Shown here piece by piece: positions 1 to 8,537 of a DNA stretch of 33,051 nucleotides. Within the stretch, counting starts at the first letter, position 1. Each line of letters opens with the position of its first letter. The notes under the pieces are model-generated. The model was not told where the DNA came from, did not search any database, and worked only from the letters and a program-made list of their open reading frames with translations. Source of the stretch: CAZBQG01 sp964493945 (lineage in GTDB: Bacteria; Pseudomonadota; Alphaproteobacteria; Rhodospirillales; UBA2165); NCBI GenBank assembly GCA_964493945.1, contig CAZBQG010000013.1, positions 1 to 33,051 on the forward strand, written 5' to 3'. A program made the translations under genes and the position numbers.

Positions 1-1211
<1,211 letters not shown>

Positions 1212-1222
1212 GGCGCCGCTTC

Positions 1223-1261
1223 TAGAGCATTTCCCCATTAAATGCGATCATTTTGATGGGG
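1223..1261. repeat. Palindromic intergenic element upstream of lepA
   Basis: A TAGAGCAT word (1223-1230) is followed by an imperfect inverted repeat. The left arm is CCCCATTAAATG (1233-1244), the loop is CGAT and the right arm is CATTTTGATGGGG (1249-1261), with one unpaired base. It lies in the lepA leader. The TAGAGCAT word recurs in the palindrome at 26925-26938. Such TAGAGCAT-containing palindromes are, from general knowledge, common intergenic repeats in alphaproteobacteria. It could instead act as a terminator or leader structure. Confidence 0.5.
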
Positions 1262-1303
1262 CAGATGGGTTTTTCGGGCAGGCGCGGCCCCCGGACAAAG
1301 ACT

Positions 1304-2029
1304 TTAATCAAAAAGCCCCGAGACCCAGGAAATGGGCGCGCTGCCAAACAGCCATTCATGGGCGATGAGCCCACCCAAATAGAGAACAATACCGGCCAAC
1401 ACCGGCGCCCAGCCGATTTCCCGCGCACTGAACCATGTGCGCCCGGCGATGATGGCGGCAAAGGGAATGTGGGAGCTTTGCGCCTCAAATTCCGCCCAGG
1501 CCTGGGGGTGGGCTTCGGCCTTGCGGTAATCGATCAGGGCGCTGCCACCCAAAGCCAATAGGGCCATGGCGCCAAAGAATATGAGCGACGCCCCATCGCC
1601 CCTGGCCGCCAGATGGGTCAGAGCCCAAAGTCCGATACCCCACATCATGGGATGGCGCGTCACCCGGATCATGCCCCGGGGGCCGTCAACCAGCGCCCCT
1701 TCGCCCCTGCCTGCCAGGGTGGGGTTGGGGCCCATAAGCCCGGCCGCGATCATGATAAAGGCCAGGATCATGAAGCTCATGGTCAGATGCTTGATTGCCG
1801 TATGGGCATCCCACAAGACGATTTCGGGGGCGGCGGCGAAGGCCCTGACCATCCAGACAATAGCCGCGATCTGGATCAGGGCATAAAACCCGGAGAAGAG
1901 CTTTTCTCCCAATTTGGCGATCAGGCAGGGGCGGAGCGCAACGCCGGAAAGCAGAACATGACTGCCGGCGAAGACGAGTGATGCCCAGAAAAGTTGCCAC
2001 AAGCCGCCTGTCATCCGGATTTTCCTCAT
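1304..2029 (-). CDS. NnrU-family integral membrane protein (copy 1)
   Basis: This 241-residue polytopic membrane protein belongs to the NnrU family, which was named from a denitrification locus and is related to isoprenylcysteine-methyltransferase-like membrane proteins. Hydrophobic segments cover most of the length. The family-typical core LVDGPRGMIRVTRHPMMWGI lies near residues 115-135, including the R-H-P motif, preceded by a GPNPT turn. The ATG at 2029 follows the TGA of the second NnrU gene with no intervening base, so the two are surely co-transcribed. An internal ATG five codons in (MTGGLW) is an alternative start. The molecular function is unknown. The neighbouring cytochrome c maturation operon fits a link to respiration or heme metabolism, but that is inference. 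Confidence 0.85.
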   Translation of the reverse strand: MRKIRMTGGLWQLFWASLVFAGSHVLLSGVALRPCLIAKLGEKLFSGFYALIQIAAIVWMVRAFAAAPEIVLWDAHTAIKHLTMSFMILAFIMIAAGLMGPNPTLAGRGEGALVDGPRGMIRVTRHPMMWGIGLWALTHLAARGDGASLIFFGAMALLALGGSALIDYRKAEAHPQAWAEFEAQSSHIPFAAIIAGRTWFSAREIGWAPVLAGIVLYLGGLIAHEWLFGSAPISWVSGLFD

Positions 2030-2671
2030 TCAAGGCAGGGGAGAGACTCCAATGACATATTCATGGCCCAAGAGGATGGCGAAATAAAGCACCAAACCGC
2101 CAACCACGCTCAGCGCCCATTGGCTGGGCCGGGAAAACCCATTCCCCGCCGCCAATGCCTCCCATGCCTCCACACCCAAAAATGCGCGCCGCTTGCGGTC
2201 GAGGGCGAAGGGTCCATAAAGGCTCAGGGCCAAAAGCAGGGAAAACATGATCACGCCCGCCCCATCCCCATTGGGCGGAATATGGGCGCCTGCCCAGATG
2301 GCCAAAGCCCAGGGAATGGGGTGGCGGGTAAGCGCCAATATGCCGGGCCGGGCCGGATCGAAGCCCTGGCTCCGCAAGGTAAGAGACAAGGGGTTATGGA
2401 CCGAAAGCCCCCCCACCAGAAGCATGCAGGATAAGGGCATGAGGGTGAGAGGCACCCAGCGCATCCAAATTGTCTGATCCCACAAGGCAACATGGGGCGC
2501 CCGGGCGAAGGCCACGAACAGCCAAGTCAAGGTGATCAGACTGAGCATGGAATAGGCGACCATATATTCCCGCCGGCCAAAACGTTCTATCAGCGCCTGG
2601 CGCGGACGGCCAAGGGCGGGCAGGACATGGGTCAGGACAAAAAGACCGGTGGCGGCAAGAAGTTCACTCAT
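2030..2671 (-). CDS. NnrU-family integral membrane protein (copy 2)
   Basis: This 213-residue membrane protein is a second NnrU-family member, upstream of and abutting the first. It shares the core architecture: an N-terminal hydrophobic helix starting FVLTHVLPALG, a central SVHNPLSLTLRSQGFD stretch, and the R-H-P motif in LALTRHPIPWALAIWAGAH. A C-terminal hydrophobic helix ends the protein. The sequence differs clearly from copy 1, so this is an old duplication and not an assembly repeat. The ATG at 2671 faces the divergent ccmA start across 110 bases, so both directions probably share that control region. The exact function is unknown. Confidence 0.85.
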   Translation of the reverse strand: MSELLAATGLFVLTHVLPALGRPRQALIERFGRREYMVAYSMLSLITLTWLFVAFARAPHVALWDQTIWMRWVPLTLMPLSCMLLVGGLSVHNPLSLTLRSQGFDPARPGILALTRHPIPWALAIWAGAHIPPNGDGAGVIMFSLLLALSLYGPFALDRKRRAFLGVEAWEALAAGNGFSRPSQWALSVVGGLVLYFAILLGHEYVIGVSPLP

Positions 2672-2781
2672 GGGATCAATTTATCCCCCAGCAGGGCGGT
2701 GAAGGAAAAGGTTATCTTTGAATGATGCCCGCCAACCGGCTAGGTTTGGGCCGATTATGGCATGCGGGATCGGCCGGCTGA

Positions 2782-3438
2782 ATGAACAGACTGAGCGGCG
2801 AAAATCTGTCTTGTTTCCGGGGTGGGCGCCATGTCTTCGCCGGGCTGGACTTCAATCTGGAAGAAGGCGGGCTTTTATATCTGCGCGGGCCCAACGGGGC
2901 GGGTAAATCAAGCCTGCTGCGCATCCTGGCAGGTCTGCACCGGCCCCTGGCCGGAAGTCTTTCCTGGAACGGCCAGACTATCGATGAGGAACCCGAAGCC
3001 CACCGCGCCCGGCTCCATTATGTGGGGCATCTGGACACCATCAAGGGGGCATTGACGGTAGCCGAAAACCTGACCTTCTGGGCAGCGCTCAAGGGGGGCG
3101 GCGATGTGGGCCCGACCGTCACCCGCAGCCTCAAGATTTTTTCCCTGGATCATCTGGCGGACTTGCCCGGGCGGTTCCTATCCGCCGGTCAGCGCCGCCG
3201 GCTCAATCTTTGCAGGCTTTGCGCCAGTGATGCGGCGGTCTGGCTTTTGGATGAGCCGGCAACCGCCTTGGATGCGGCTGGCATCGGAGCGCTTGATCAG
3301 GCCATCCAGACCCACCGCAACGGAGGCGGGCTGGTGATCATCGCCAGCCATGAGATGCTGGACCCGGATGCGCCCATCCTGGATATGGTGCCCTTTGCCA
3401 AAGCGGCTCTCCAATGGGCGAGCGAGGAGCTTCTATGA
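2782..3438 (+). CDS. ccmA: Heme exporter ATP-binding protein CcmA
   Basis: This is the ATPase subunit of the CcmAB(CD) complex, which uses ATP hydrolysis to release holo-CcmE from CcmC during cytochrome c maturation. The 218-residue ABC protein shows Walker A GPNGAGKS (residues 36-43), an ABC signature in the CcmA-type form LSAGQ (132-136), Walker B WLLDEP and the H-loop ASHE (His189). It is the first gene of a nine-gene ccm operon. Its TGA overlaps the ccmB start as ATGA. The length is normal for the family. Confidence 0.97.
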   Translation: MNRLSGENLSCFRGGRHVFAGLDFNLEEGGLLYLRGPNGAGKSSLLRILAGLHRPLAGSLSWNGQTIDEEPEAHRARLHYVGHLDTIKGALTVAENLTFWAALKGGGDVGPTVTRSLKIFSLDHLADLPGRFLSAGQRRRLNLCRLCASDAAVWLLDEPATALDAAGIGALDQAIQTHRNGGGLVIIASHEMLDPDAPILDMVPFAKAALQWASEELL

Positions 3439-4100
3439 GCAGCTTTGGCATTCTGCTCCGCCGCGAATTGCGCCTGGCCCTGCGCCAGGGTTCGGACAGT
3501 TTTATGGTGGTCATGTTTTTCGTCCTGGCGGTCATTTTGTTTCCCCTGGGTGTTGGACCCGAACCGGCCATGCTAGCCCGCATCAGCGCCGGCGTCATCT
3601 GGGTTGCCGCCCTGTTGGCCGCCATGCTTTCCCTGGAACGGCTGTTTCATGCCGATTACGAAGATGGCGGCTTGGAATTGCTGGCTTTGTCCCCTGCGCC
3701 AATGGAAATTCTGGTGCTGGCCAAGGTGGCCGGCCATTGGCTGAGCACGGGCCTGCCCTTGATGATCGTCTCGCCGCTTCTGGCCCTGCTCATGAACATG
3801 GATGGGAAAGGCATGGGAGTATTGGTGCTGGCCCTGGCGCTTGGCACAATGAATATGAGCCTGATCGGGGCCATCGGGGCGGCCCTGGTGGTGGGTGCCC
3901 GGCGGGGCGGCGTGCTATTGTCGCTCTTGATGCTACCTTTGTTCATCCCCACATTGATTTTTGGAGTGAGCGCGGTGGATGCGGTCTTGACGGATTTGAG
4001 CGCCCGGCCCCATCTGTTGATCCTCAGTGGGCTGTTACTGGGGGCGTTGGCTTTATGTCCCTGGGCAGCGGCGGCAGCCGTCCGTCAGGCGGTGGATTAA
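3435..4100 (+). CDS. ccmB: Heme exporter membrane protein CcmB
   Basis: This is the membrane subunit paired with CcmA, 221 residues with about six hydrophobic segments. The N-terminus MSSFGILLRRELRLALRQGS and the following helix with FPLGVGPEP are typical of CcmB. I place the start at ATG 3435, which overlaps the ccmA stop and has GAGGAG seven bases upstream. An upstream ATG at 3414 would add seven residues inside ccmA and has no comparable ribosome site. It is followed by a 77-base gap, the largest inside the operon. Confidence 0.96.
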   Translation: MSSFGILLRRELRLALRQGSDSFMVVMFFVLAVILFPLGVGPEPAMLARISAGVIWVAALLAAMLSLERLFHADYEDGGLELLALSPAPMEILVLAKVAGHWLSTGLPLMIVSPLLALLMNMDGKGMGVLVLALALGTMNMSLIGAIGAALVVGARRGGVLLSLLMLPLFIPTLIFGVSAVDAVLTDLSARPHLLILSGLLLGALALCPWAAAAAVRQAVD

Positions 4101-4105
4101 CACGT

Positions 4106-4115
4106 TCTCGCGAGA
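4106..4115. repeat. Ten-base perfect palindrome between ccmB and ccmC
   Basis: TCTCGCGAGA is a perfect palindrome a few bases after the ccmB stop and just upstream of the candidate ccmC promoter. It could be an operator half-site pair or chance. Nothing else in the sequence decides its role. Confidence 0.3.
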
Positions 4116-4119
4116 GACC

Positions 4120-4148
4120 TGGAAAAATAGCCGGCAACGCACTAGAAT
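4120..4148 (+). promoter_or_regulatory. Candidate internal sigma70-type promoter for ccmC
   Basis: TGGAAA (4120-4125) and TAGAAT (4143-4148) are separated by 17 bases. They match the -35 consensus at four of six positions and the -10 consensus at five of six. The pair lies in the only sizeable gap of the ccm operon, and a transcript starting near 4155 would have a leader of about 23 bases before the ccmC TTG start. This is a by-eye match in a GC-rich genome. Confidence 0.35.
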
Positions 4149-4177
4149 CATACACATAGCTTGAGAGAGAAAAAATC

Positions 4178-4900
4178 TTGTTCAATCGTTTCGCCAATCC
4201 CATCCGTTTTTTGCGCCTGGCAGATATCCTGCAGCCCTGGGCCGCCGGCGCCGCACTTTTGTGCTTGGCGGGTGGGCTTTATTTCGGGCTGTTCTCATCG
4301 CCGGTCGATTACCAGCAGGGCCAGACCGTGCGCATCATGTATGTCCATGTGCCGGCCGCCTGGATGGCCATGTTCTGCTATTCCGTGATGGCCATAGCCA
4401 GCGCCGTGGCCTTGATCTGGCGCCATATGATGGCCGATATCGTGGCCAAGGCGACGGCGCCTTTGGGGGCCGGATTCACGTTTCTGGCCCTGCTTACCGG
4501 ATCCCTTTGGGGCAAACCCATGTGGGGCACCTGGTGGGTGTGGGATGCGCGCCTGACCTCGGTCCTGATCCTGTTTTTCCTTTATCTCGGCTATATGGCA
4601 CTGCAGGACGCCTTCGACGAGCCGGCCCGGGGTGCCAAGGCAGCGGCCATTCTGGCTCTGGTCGGCGCGGTCAATGTGCCAATCATCAAATGGTCGGTGG
4701 ATTGGTGGAACACCCTTCATCAGCCTTCCAGCATGGTTAAGGCGGGCGGACCGTCGATCCATGCCGATATGCTGATTCCTCTTCTGTTGATGGCCGTCGG
4801 CTATACCGCCTTTTATTTCTGGTGCCTCTTTATCCGTGTGCGGGCCGAGCTGGCCGCCAACAAGTTGCGCGCCCTCCGCGTGCGCCAGGCGCAGGCTTGA
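4178..4900 (+). CDS. ccmC: Heme handling protein CcmC
   Basis: CcmC binds heme at the periplasmic face of the inner membrane and loads it covalently onto CcmE. The 240-residue product has about six membrane segments. The tryptophan-rich WWD-family motif GTWWVWDARLTS is near residues 117-128. The two expected axial histidines are present, His57 in MYVHVPAAW and His181 in WWNTLHQP. The start is TTG at 4178, preceded by a purine-rich GAGAGAGA site. No in-frame ATG would keep the conserved N-terminus. A candidate internal promoter lies upstream. Confidence 0.97.
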   Translation: MFNRFANPIRFLRLADILQPWAAGAALLCLAGGLYFGLFSSPVDYQQGQTVRIMYVHVPAAWMAMFCYSVMAIASAVALIWRHMMADIVAKATAPLGAGFTFLALLTGSLWGKPMWGTWWVWDARLTSVLILFFLYLGYMALQDAFDEPARGAKAAAILALVGAVNVPIIKWSVDWWNTLHQPSSMVKAGGPSIHADMLIPLLLMAVGYTAFYFWCLFIRVRAELAANKLRALRVRQAQA

Positions 4901-4904
4901 GACC

Positions 4905-5078
4905 GTGGAAGGGATCGGCAACTTTCTCTCCATGGGCGGCTATGCCGGGTTCATCTGGCCGGCCTTCGGCATCTCGGCCCTGGTCCTGGCCGGGCTTTTG
5001 ATCGACAGCCGCCGCCGTCTGGCGGCGCGCGAGCGGGAATTGGCGGCGCTTGGCGGAGACCGAGGGCAAAACCCATGA
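4905..5078 (+). CDS. ccmD: Heme exporter small subunit CcmD
   Basis: CcmD is a tiny single-span membrane protein that helps release holo-CcmE from the CcmABC complex. From GTG at 4905 the product is 57 residues, beginning VEGIGNFLSMGGYAGFIWPA. That matches the typical alphaproteobacterial CcmD N-terminus, followed by one hydrophobic helix and a basic tail with RRR. An internal ATG at 4932 is possible but would drop a conserved segment. It starts four bases after the ccmC stop, and its TGA overlaps the ccmE ATG as ATGA. Confidence 0.88.
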   Translation: MEGIGNFLSMGGYAGFIWPAFGISALVLAGLLIDSRRRLAARERELAALGGDRGQNP

Positions 5079-5542
5079 AACGCAAACATCGCCGGCTGTC
5101 TTTGGTGGTGGCTTCCCTGGCTGCTTTGGGCGCCGCCGTAGCGCTCATTCTGGTAGCCTTCGAGGGTAATATCGTCTTCTTCCATTCACCGACCGATTTG
5201 ACCGAAAAGACCTTCCGCGCCGAACAGCGCCTGCGCCTTGGTGGTTTGGTGGAAAAGGGCACGGTTGCCAAATCACCCGACGGGCTGACCATCACCTTCA
5301 AGATCACCGATCTGGCCCATTCCGTACCGGTCAGTTTCAAGGGCATTCTTCCCGATCTGTTCCGCGAAAGCCAAGGCGTGGTGGCCGAAGGCCATTACCG
5401 GGACGGAAAATTCATCGCCAGCGAAATCCTGGCCAAACATGACGAAACCTATATGCCCCGCGAAGTGGCCGATGCCTTGCGCAAATCCGGCCAATGGCGA
5501 GGCCCGGGGGAAGACGGAACAAAGAAAAAGAAAGGGTATTAG
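5075..5542 (+). CDS. ccmE: Cytochrome c maturation heme chaperone CcmE
   Basis: CcmE is the membrane-anchored periplasmic chaperone that carries heme covalently from CcmC to CcmF. The 155-residue product has a basic N-terminus, one signal-anchor helix (about residues 9-29) and an OB-fold domain. The heme-attachment motif LAKHDETYMP is present, with His122 as the covalent ligand and Tyr126 as the expected axial ligand. The tail is short, charged and lysine-rich. The ATG at 5075 overlaps the ccmD stop, and the gene ends with TAG four bases before the ccmF start. Confidence 0.98.
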   Translation: MKRKHRRLSLVVASLAALGAAVALILVAFEGNIVFFHSPTDLTEKTFRAEQRLRLGGLVEKGTVAKSPDGLTITFKITDLAHSVPVSFKGILPDLFRESQGVVAEGHYRDGKFIASEILAKHDETYMPREVADALRKSGQWRGPGEDGTKKKKGY

Positions 5543-5546
5543 CCCG

Positions 5547-7523
5547 TTGATTTCCGAAGCCGGCCATTTCGCGCTTATTCTCGCCTTCGCCCTGGCCATC
5601 ATTCAGGGGCTCTTGCCTCTGATCGGAGCCGAGAAAAACAATCATGCCTGGATGGGTTTGGCCGTACCCGCTGCCCATGGCCAATTGGTCATGATCGCCA
5701 TCGCATTCGCCAGCCTGACCTGGGCCTATGTGACGTCGGATTTCTCCGTGCTCAACGTGGCCAACAATTCTCATAGCGCCAAACCCATGCTCTATAAGGT
5801 GTCTGGCGTCTGGGCCAATCATGAAGGCTCCATGCTTTTGTGGGTTCTGATCCTGGCCCTCTATGGATCGGCCATTGCGCTCTTCGGAGGCAATCTCCGC
5901 CATATCCTCAAGGTCCGGGTGCTGGCCATCCAGGGGCTGGTCGGTGTGGGGTTCCTGGCCTTTATCCTGTTCACCTCCAATCCTTTCTTGCGCATCCTCC
6001 AGCCCCCCGCCGATGGCGGCGGCCTCAACCCCTTGCTGCAGGACCCGGGGCTGGCTTTTCATCCACCTCTTTTGTATCTCGGCTATGTGGGGTTCTCGAC
6101 CACATTCTCCTTTGCCATGGCGGCACTCATTGAAGGGCGGCTTGATCCCGCCTGGGCGCGCTGGGTGCGGCCCTGGACTCTGGCCGCCTGGGCCTTCCTG
6201 ACGGCGGGTATCGGGCTTGGGTCATGGTGGGCCTATTACGAACTGGGCTGGGGCGGCTGGTGGTTTTGGGACCCGGTGGAAAATGCCAGCTTCATGCCCT
6301 GGCTGGCGGGCACGGCGCTTCTTCATTCGGCCATCGTGTTGGAAAAACGCGACGCCCTGAAAAGCTGGACGGTATTTCTGGCCATCATCGCCTTCGCGCT
6401 GAGCCTCCTGGGCACCTTCCTGGTACGTTCGGGCGTGCTCACCTCGGTCCATGCCTTCGCCTCGGACCCGGGGCGGGGCCTTTTCATTTTGGTCTTGTTG
6501 CTGGTCACCGTGGGCGCCGCCTTCGGCCTTTTTGCCTGGCGTGGACCCAGCCTGGGCGGCGGCGGACTGTTTCGGCCCGTGTCCCGCGAAGGCGGGCTTT
6601 TACTCAATAATTTTCTGCTGACCACGGCTGCCGCCTCGATCCTTTTGGGCACCCTTTTTCCCCTGCTTCTGGATGCCATGGGCGGCGGCAAGGTTTCGGT
6701 GGGCGCGCCCTATTTCACCGACGTCTTCGTCCCTCTCATGGTGCCTCTGGTTCTGGCCATGGGGATGGGGCCCCTGCTGGCCTGGAAGCGGGGCGATGGG
6801 GCCGGTGCGCTGCGTCAATTGAAATTTGCGGTGATGGCCGCATTTGGCGCTGCCCTCGCCGTCTGGGTCTGGGCGGCGCGCGATCAGGCCCTGCCGGCGC
6901 TGGGCATGGCGCTGGCCGCCTGGCTGATGGTTTCCACCCTGGTAGATCTGGCCCGCCGGGCATCGCTTTTCCGCGTTCCCTTTGGCCAAAGCATGCGCCG
7001 CTTCGCCCATCAGCCGCGCGCCAGTTGGGGCATGACCCTGGCTCATGGCGGCCTGGCCGTGGCCATCGCCGGCATGACCGCTTCAAGTGCCTGGAAAGTG
7101 GAACGCATTCAGGTCATGCATCCGGGTGAGACCGTTAACGTGGCCGGGCATCAATTCACTTTTAAGCGCGCCGAACAGATTTCGGGGCCCAATTACCGGG
7201 CTCTGCAAGGCCATTTCGAAGTGGCCCGGAAAGGAGGTGCACCCATCAAGCTGGCGCCCGAAAAACGCACTTATCAAGTACGTAACCAGCCAACCACCGA
7301 AGCGGCCATCCATTCTACATTCACCGGCGATCTCTATGCCGTCATCGGAGATCCGCAAGGCAGTGAAAAAGGCGGCGGCTTCATCACCCGGCTTTATTTC
7401 AATCCCCTGGTGCCCTGGATGTGGGTCGGTGGGCTGATCATGATATTGGGCGCTTGCATCAGCCTCAGCGACCGGCGCCACCGGTTGGGTGCGCCTGCCC
7501 GTCAAGGTCGGGTTGAGGCTTGA
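5547..7523 (+). CDS. ccmF: Cytochrome c heme lyase subunit CcmF
   Basis: CcmF is the large integral membrane core of the heme ligation complex, receiving heme from CcmE and attaching it to apocytochrome c. From TTG at 5547 the product is 658 residues, within the normal 640-670 range, and starts MISEAGHFALILAF as CcmF proteins do. About fifteen hydrophobic segments are visible. The WWD signature GWGGWWFWDPVENASF lies near residues 233-248. The same frame stays open upstream to 5439, inside ccmE, but the extra residues do not resemble CcmF and TTG gives the expected N-terminus. The gene follows the ccmE TAG by four bases. Confidence 0.96.
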   Translation: MISEAGHFALILAFALAIIQGLLPLIGAEKNNHAWMGLAVPAAHGQLVMIAIAFASLTWAYVTSDFSVLNVANNSHSAKPMLYKVSGVWANHEGSMLLWVLILALYGSAIALFGGNLRHILKVRVLAIQGLVGVGFLAFILFTSNPFLRILQPPADGGGLNPLLQDPGLAFHPPLLYLGYVGFSTTFSFAMAALIEGRLDPAWARWVRPWTLAAWAFLTAGIGLGSWWAYYELGWGGWWFWDPVENASFMPWLAGTALLHSAIVLEKRDALKSWTVFLAIIAFALSLLGTFLVRSGVLTSVHAFASDPGRGLFILVLLLVTVGAAFGLFAWRGPSLGGGGLFRPVSREGGLLLNNFLLTTAAASILLGTLFPLLLDAMGGGKVSVGAPYFTDVFVPLMVPLVLAMGMGPLLAWKRGDGAGALRQLKFAVMAAFGAALAVWVWAARDQALPALGMALAAWLMVSTLVDLARRASLFRVPFGQSMRRFAHQPRASWGMTLAHGGLAVAIAGMTASSAWKVERIQVMHPGETVNVAGHQFTFKRAEQISGPNYRALQGHFEVARKGGAPIKLAPEKRTYQVRNQPTTEAAIHSTFTGDLYAVIGDPQGSEKGGGFITRLYFNPLVPWMWVGGLIMILGACISLSDRRHRLGAPARQGRVEA

Positions 7524-7524
7524 A

Positions 7525-8073
7525 ATGAACCGGCTGACCTTCCTGCTTCCCCTGATAGTATTGATCGCCCTTGGCGGCTACTTCACAAAAGGGCTTTACG
7601 ATGCGGGACAGAGAAACCCCAACGAGCTGCCGTCAGTCTTGCTCAAACAGCCGGTGCCCGAATTTTCCCTGGCCCCCATCGAAGGGCGTGCCCGGGGATT
7701 GAGCAGCGCTGACCTCAAAGGAGAGGTGACGCTGGTCAATATTTTCCGCTCCTGGTGCGAGCCCTGCCGCGCCGAGCATCCCGTCCTGATGGGCATCCGG
7801 GAAAAAAAGCTGGTCCCCATCCATGGCATCGATTGGCGCGAAGTTGACCGCCAGGCTGGCCCCAAATGGCTAAAGAAGTTTGGCGATCCCTATACCCTGA
7901 TCGGTGACGATCCGAAAAGTCTGGGGGCCATCGCCTTTGGCGTAACCGGTGCGCCCGAAACCTTCCTGGTGGACAAAAAAGGCATTATCCGGGAAAAGAA
8001 AATCGGTCCGATCACCACCGAATATTGGAAAGAAACATTGTGGCCCAAGATCAAGAAATTGCGCAAAGAATAA
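7525..8073 (+). CDS. ccmG: Thiol:disulfide interchange protein CcmG/DsbE
   Basis: CcmG is a membrane-anchored periplasmic thioredoxin-fold reductase that keeps the CXXCH cysteines of apocytochrome c reduced, acting with CcmH. The 182-residue product has an N-terminal signal anchor (about residues 3-23), the active site WCEPC (Cys78, Cys81) and the cis-proline loop GAPETF. I choose ATG 7525, one base after the ccmF stop, with GAGG upstream. The earlier start at 7489 lies inside ccmF. Its 3' end overlaps the next gene. Confidence 0.96.
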   Translation: MNRLTFLLPLIVLIALGGYFTKGLYDAGQRNPNELPSVLLKQPVPEFSLAPIEGRARGLSSADLKGEVTLVNIFRSWCEPCRAEHPVLMGIREKKLVPIHGIDWREVDRQAGPKWLKKFGDPYTLIGDDPKSLGAIAFGVTGAPETFLVDKKGIIREKKIGPITTEYWKETLWPKIKKLRKE

Positions 8074-8537
8074 CGGCCGGCCTACTGTTCGTCCTCCTGG
8101 CCCTGGCACCGGTTCCGGCCGGTGCGGTGGACCCAGGCGAAGTTCTGAAGGACGCGGCCTTGGAGGTGCGGGCCCGGGAAATCAGCAAGGGTCTCCGCTG
8201 CGTCGTCTGCCAGAACCAATCCATCGATGAATCCGACGCCACACTGGCCCGCGATCTAAGGCTGTTGGTGCGCGCCCGCCTGGCGGCTGGGGACAGCGAC
8301 GAAAAGGTGGTGGATTACGTGGTCTCTCGTTACGGAGATTTCGTATTGCTGCGCCCCCCCTTCAAAGCATCGACCCTGGTGTTGTGGCTGGGCCCGGTGT
8401 TGATCCTTCTCCTTGGGCTGATCGCCGTGATCCGTCATTTCCGCAACGCCGCCCCTCAATCGGCCAACCAAACAGATCTGTCCGAGGAAGAGAAAAGCTG
8501 CCTGCATGAGTTGCTTGATGGAAAGGACGGACCTTGA
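8040..8537 (+). CDS. ccmH: Cytochrome c maturation protein CcmH (CycL type)
   Basis: CcmH is the periplasmic thiol protein that exchanges disulfides with CcmG and apocytochrome c in the heme lyase complex. It has an N-terminal signal peptide ending near PAGA, the redox motif LRCVVCQNQSI (Cys54 and Cys57 from this start), the three-helix domain with YGDFVLLRPP, and a C-terminal membrane helix. The start is uncertain: GTG at 8040 has GGAAAG seven bases upstream, and TTG at 8025 would add five residues. Both overlap the end of ccmG. The TGA overlaps the ccmI start as TTGA. Confidence 0.94.
   Translation: MAQDQEIAQRITAGLLFVLLALAPVPAGAVDPGEVLKDAALEVRAREISKGLRCVVCQNQSIDESDATLARDLRLLVRARLAAGDSDEKVVDYVVSRYGDFVLLRPPFKASTLVLWLGPVLILLLGLIAVIRHFRNAAPQSANQTDLSEEEKSCLHELLDGKDGP

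Noticed and set aside
2718..2746. TTGAAT with a TAGGTT hexamer as the ccmA promoter
   Set aside because: The spacing is 17, but the -10 matches only three of six positions, too weak to list.
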